The notes under the pieces: model-generated
The model's database searches: none
What the model was told of the DNA's origin: nothing
The model's input: only the letters and a program-made list of their open reading frames with translations
In this document: in pieces, positions 7,318-10,643 of the stretch
Layout of the letters: every line of letters starts with the position of its first letter
Position numbering within the stretch: the stretch's first letter is position 1
DNA from: CAYLJO01 sp964383905
GTDB taxonomy: Bacteria > Acidobacteriota > Blastocatellia > Pyrinomonadales > Pyrinomonadaceae
Reading direction: 5' to 3'
Length of the DNA: 10,643 bases
Assembly: GCA_964383905.1 (NCBI GenBank)
Contig: CAYLJO010000211.1
Span: 1 to 10,643, forward strand
Translations under genes and position numbers: made by a program

Positions 7318-10300
7318 TCAGAAGGTGAACTTACCGCTGAGCGTGATAGCCCGACGGCCTGCGTCGCTCAGATTCTTTCCAAAGTCGGCGCTGTTCAAAC
7401 TTACGACGGGAATGCCAAAATTTCTTTGTTTAAGAGCATTAAAGAAGTCGGCACGGAAGATCAATCTCTTACTCTCGGTAATGATGAAGTTCTTCTGAAT
7501 ACTTAGATCCGTCTCGTTGAAAGCCGGCCCGCGGTACGTGTCCCGGCCCAAATTGCCATTACCAAGGCTAAAGGCCAGTGGCAGTCCATTGCTACCTCGC
7601 GGAACAATAAATGGATTACCTGAGGTGGTAAAGGTACGCAAGTCGTGGGTCGATGGGTCGGGTATGATCTGGCCGGCAGGATTAAAGTTTGGACGGTCCC
7701 CGCCTGCGCCGTTACCGTTTGAATCAACACCGGTGAGAATGGTGAAAGGCTGGCCCGATTGGTGTTGGATCACACCTGAGACTTCAAATCCACCAACAAT
7801 CTTTCTGAGCGCGGAACTGTTCTTAGCAAACCGCATGGTTGGAACCTGATAGATGAAGTTCGCGACAAACCGGTTGGTGCGATCAAAAGCCGATAAGCCT
7901 TTCTCAGACTTGATGTTAAAGAAATCCTGCGGAATCTGCGGTGATCCAGCCGTAATCGCGCCAACACCGAGCGACTCATCATTGTTGCTCAAAAGCTTGC
8001 TGCGGGTGTACGAGACACCAAATTGCAGGCCACGCGAGAATCTCTTGTTCAACGTTACATATCCGGCATTGTAGGTCGACTGAGCTGTCGTTGCAATCAA
8101 GACACGCGAGCCAAATTGCGGGAATATGCGGCGCGCTTGCACGCTGGGAATAGAAAGCGTGTTACCGGTTCTTGCTACTGTGGCGGCTTGATCCGGAGTT
8201 AAGATTGCCGGATTCGCCTGAAGTTGGTTGATCCCATTCAGCGAATGGCTTCCGGTGTAACCGAACTCAAGCACGAAGTCGCGGTGAAGTTCACGCTGGA
8301 CGGAGAAGCTATAGAGTTCAGTTTTGGGGTTCTGTGCATCTGTGGGTGTATTGACATACGTCGCAAGCGGATCAAATTTCGGCGCTCCACTCACACGCAC
8401 GAGGTTCGGAAATACGTCAAGCGCATTGTTCTGCTGTCCAACCACCACGCGCGGGAAGTTCGAAGCATTAACCGTCAGAATATTGTAGAAGAGAATGTCA
8501 TACGCGATCCGATACCCGCCGCGGAAAACTGTCGTCCCGTCTCCTAAAAGCCTGCCGAGAAAACCACCTCTGTGGCTTGGGCTATAGCTAAAGCCGAAGG
8601 ACGGCGCAAAGTTATCCTTATCCGGCTTCACCGGACCAGGCACCAGAGCCGCCAGGCTCTGCGGGTCGGTGGCGCCGAAGAAACCAAAAGGCACGCTTGA
8701 ATACTCATAACGCAGGCCAAGGTTAAGGGTCAGGTTTGGCCTCACGCGGTAATCATCTTGGACGAAATAGAACTGCTGCAGTTGGCGTGCGTCAAAGGTT
8801 GCAGTCTGTAGCGCTTGAACAAAAGTAACGGCATTATTGTTCAGGAAATCCTGTAGGTTGTTGAACGTAAAAGTTCCCTTTGTATCGAATGCCGCAAGGT
8901 TGAACAATTGAATGCGGCGGAAGTCTACACCAAATTTGAGGGCATGACGACCCGGTTGCCAGCTCAGGGTGTCAGAATACTGGAAGCTGTTTTGGATGCG
9001 ACCTTGCGGGAAGTTGCTAAAACCGCCGATATCGAACAATCCTCTGATTGCCGTGGACGGCGTCCTTGGGTCGTTTTCAGGGAATTGGAGGTTTCGACGA
9101 ATGTAGGAGAAGCGAAACTCGTTGAGAACCCTCGGACTGAAGACGTGTGTTTCGCTGAGCGCCAGGTTCTGATCAAAAACCTGCTGAGCGCCGGCAAAGA
9201 GCGTACCGAATTCAAGGTTGCTCACAAGGTTAGGCTGATTGGGCTTATTAGAGATATAGCGACCCGTCAAGTTGTCGTTGTCAGTCAACTTATGATCGAT
9301 GCGCAGGATATGAGTGTATTGGTCGACCGGTTGAGGAAGCCCAATGTTGGTCAGGCCCGTCTGAATAGGAATGCCGTTAATTGTCTGGTTGCTGACACTC
9401 CTAAACGTGGGATTCAGGGCGTAAATGTTATTCAGGAACGAGATTGAATTCAGCACCGCCTGGCGGCTGGCTAGCATTTGGGCCGGCGCGCTTGCCGTCG
9501 CCGCGCGCAGAGGCACGGTGTTGAGTGCTGCAAACCCGGCTGGGGTGGGAATCCTCACAGTATTGCCAGCCGGAATTATGTTTCCTGTCCGGGTCAGATC
9601 ACCTTGAAACGCATAGAAAAAGAAGGTGCGGTCACGTCCATTATACGAAATTGCGCGGCCGCCCTCGCCAAAACGTGGGAGAAAGATCGGACCACCGATG
9701 TCAAAGCCAAACTGATTGCGGTTGAAGCGTGCCGGCCGCGTTAGGCCGTTCTGCTTTTCAATATTGGTCAGTGAGTTAAGCGCACTACCGCCGTAATACT
9801 CAAAGAGGTCGCCGTGAAAACGGTTAGTCCCAGACCTGGTGATGACGTTGATCTGAGCGCCCGAATTGCGCCCAAACTCCACGCTATATGGATTTGTCTG
9901 AACCTGGAATTCGCCGACGGCTTCCGGAAATACCGGTGTCGTAGGAAGGGTGACACTAATGTCGTTGTTGTCCGATCCGTCAATGGTGAAGTTGTTGTTG
10001 CGTGCGCGTTGCCCATTGACCGAGATGCCTGACGAACCAGGGCCACTAAAGGCGTTCGGTGAAAGAAGCGCGAGATTATTGATGTTACGGCCCGCGCTGA
10101 GGGGAAGCTCCACGACTTGCCGCGACGTTGCCGTCAAGCCGATGCTCCCATTTGTTTTATTAAGCTCGATGGCTTCGGTTTGTGAAGTGACATCTACAGT
10201 CGCAGCGACGTTGCCGGGTTTGAGGGTCGCATCAAAGGTGGTTTCGAGCGAGACGTTCACGACAACCTCATGGTTTTCAACCCTTTGGAAACCGCCCTTT

Positions 10301-10572
10301 TCAATCACAACGGAGTAAGTGCCCGGATCCAAGGCCCCGACGCGATAGAAGCCCTTATCATCTGTCGTTATATCTCTCGTCAGATTGGTGGTGCCGACCC
10401 GGGTGATTCTCACTGCGGCACCGGGAACAACAGCCCCCGACTCATCGCGCACAGTGCCGGCAATCGAGCCGCGCGTCAACTGGGCACGTAATGACATCGG
10501 CTGGAAAAGTATTACCATAAAGGCTACAGCCAGCATGAAGCCGAAGTTCAATGTAAAATTTCTATTTCTCAT
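7318..10572 (-). CDS. TonB-dependent receptor, Oar-like, with carboxypeptidase-regulatory-like N-terminal domain
   Basis: A 1084-residue outer-membrane protein expected to import a large substrate using TonB-ExbBD energy; the ligand is unknown. A signal peptide is clear: basic MRNRN, a hydrophobic core (about 8-25), cleavage probably after SLRA (residue 30). Residues ~34-117 are an Ig-like carboxypeptidase-regulatory-type domain (GSIAGTVRDESGAVVPGAAV ... DPGTYSVVIEKGGF). A plug-like region at ~125-250 holds SVNGQRARNNNFTIDGSDNN and GAQINVITRSGTNRFHG, typical of Oar-like receptors. The rest is a long beta-barrel with many alternating aromatic strands (YEYSS, FGYTGSH, FGVSYTRSK), ending ITLSGKFTF with the final Phe used by the BAM machinery. 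ATG 10572-10570 has GGAG five bases upstream (10581-10578). The gene is monocistronic by its terminator, with no SusD-like partner. GC is lower than in neighbours (32 of 60 bases at 8341-8400). Confidence 0.95.
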   Translation of the reverse strand: MRNRNFTLNFGFMLAVAFMVILFQPMSLRAQLTRGSIAGTVRDESGAVVPGAAVRITRVGTTNLTRDITTDDKGFYRVGALDPGTYSVVIEKGGFQRVENHEVVVNVSLETTFDATLKPGNVAATVDVTSQTEAIELNKTNGSIGLTATSRQVVELPLSAGRNINNLALLSPNAFSGPGSSGISVNGQRARNNNFTIDGSDNNDISVTLPTTPVFPEAVGEFQVQTNPYSVEFGRNSGAQINVITRSGTNRFHGDLFEYYGGSALNSLTNIEKQNGLTRPARFNRNQFGFDIGGPIFLPRFGEGGRAISYNGRDRTFFFYAFQGDLTRTGNIIPAGNTVRIPTPAGFAALNTVPLRAATASAPAQMLASRQAVLNSISFLNNIYALNPTFRSVSNQTINGIPIQTGLTNIGLPQPVDQYTHILRIDHKLTDNDNLTGRYISNKPNQPNLVSNLEFGTLFAGAQQVFDQNLALSETHVFSPRVLNEFRFSYIRRNLQFPENDPRTPSTAIRGLFDIGGFSNFPQGRIQNSFQYSDTLSWQPGRHALKFGVDFRRIQLFNLAAFDTKGTFTFNNLQDFLNNNAVTFVQALQTATFDARQLQQFYFVQDDYRVRPNLTLNLGLRYEYSSVPFGFFGATDPQSLAALVPGPVKPDKDNFAPSFGFSYSPSHRGGFLGRLLGDGTTVFRGGYRIAYDILFYNILTVNASNFPRVVVGQQNNALDVFPNLVRVSGAPKFDPLATYVNTPTDAQNPKTELYSFSVQRELHRDFVLEFGYTGSHSLNGINQLQANPAILTPDQAATVARTGNTLSIPSVQARRIFPQFGSRVLIATTAQSTYNAGYVTLNKRFSRGLQFGVSYTRSKLLSNNDESLGVGAITAGSPQIPQDFFNIKSEKGLSAFDRTNRFVANFIYQVPTMRFAKNSSALRKIVGGFEVSGVIQHQSGQPFTILTGVDSNGNGAGGDRPNFNPAGQIIPDPSTHDLRTFTTSGNPFIVPRGSNGLPLAFSLGNGNLGRDTYRGPAFNETDLSIQKNFIITESKRLIFRADFFNALKQRNFGIPVVSLNSADFGKNLSDAGRRAITLSGKFTF

Positions 10573-10643
10573 ATTATCTCCATCTAAATCTCGGTACCCG
10601 CTTCACCGGGGCGAGAAAAAATCAAGTTGTAGGCATTAATCTA
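10573..10643 (-). promoter_or_regulatory. Leader of the receptor gene, running to the window edge
   Basis: It contains the ribosome site GGAG (10581-10578) five bases before the ATG. TTGATT at about 10616-10611 on the minus strand resembles a -35, but no matching -10 is found at 16-18 bases, so the promoter probably lies outside the window or is not of the standard type. Confidence 0.4.

Overview
The window looks like chromosomal DNA of a free-living, heterotrophic Gram-negative bacterium, most probably an Acidobacteriota member (Blastocatellia-like). The pointers are a very large Oar-type TonB-dependent receptor with an N-terminal carboxypeptidase-regulatory-like domain, a family greatly expanded in that phylum; a fused glutamate formiminotransferase/cyclodeaminase; and a GroEL that ends in a short P/G/D/M tail rather than a long GGM repeat. 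The lineage is inferred from protein character only, because there is no rRNA in the window. Most genes are GC-rich. The stretch 5007-5604 is clearly AT-richer, and the receptor gene is nearer half GC.

Layout, left to right. (1) The 3' part of groEL (+) ends at 668 and is followed by a 12-bp perfect hairpin between convergent genes. (2) A PepP-like Xaa-Pro aminopeptidase (-, 763-2055) and an aldehyde dehydrogenase (+, 2219-3826) are divergently transcribed from a 163-bp spacer. (3) An alpha/beta hydrolase (+, 3978-5006) follows the dehydrogenase and starts at TTG behind a strong ribosome binding site. (4) The AT-rich interval 5007-5604 holds a small two-helix membrane protein gene on the minus strand, broken by a one-base frameshift at a homopolymer, with a possible tiny gene overlapping its start. 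(5) A bifunctional histidine-degradation enzyme (FTCD, -, 5605-7140) is separated by a textbook intrinsic terminator from (6) the 1084-residue TonB-dependent receptor (-, 7318-10572), whose start lies near the right edge.

The genes do not form one pathway. They are housekeeping (GroEL, PepP), catabolism (aldehyde dehydrogenase, FTCD), an orphan hydrolase and an outer-membrane uptake receptor. No defence system, CRISPR array, mobile element, tRNA or rRNA was seen. The main item for follow-up is the frameshifted small membrane protein in the AT-rich interval. The other genes look ordinary, with modest oddities: a C-terminal extension on the dehydrogenase, a hydrolase of unclear substrate, and an FTCD isolated from other histidine-degradation genes.
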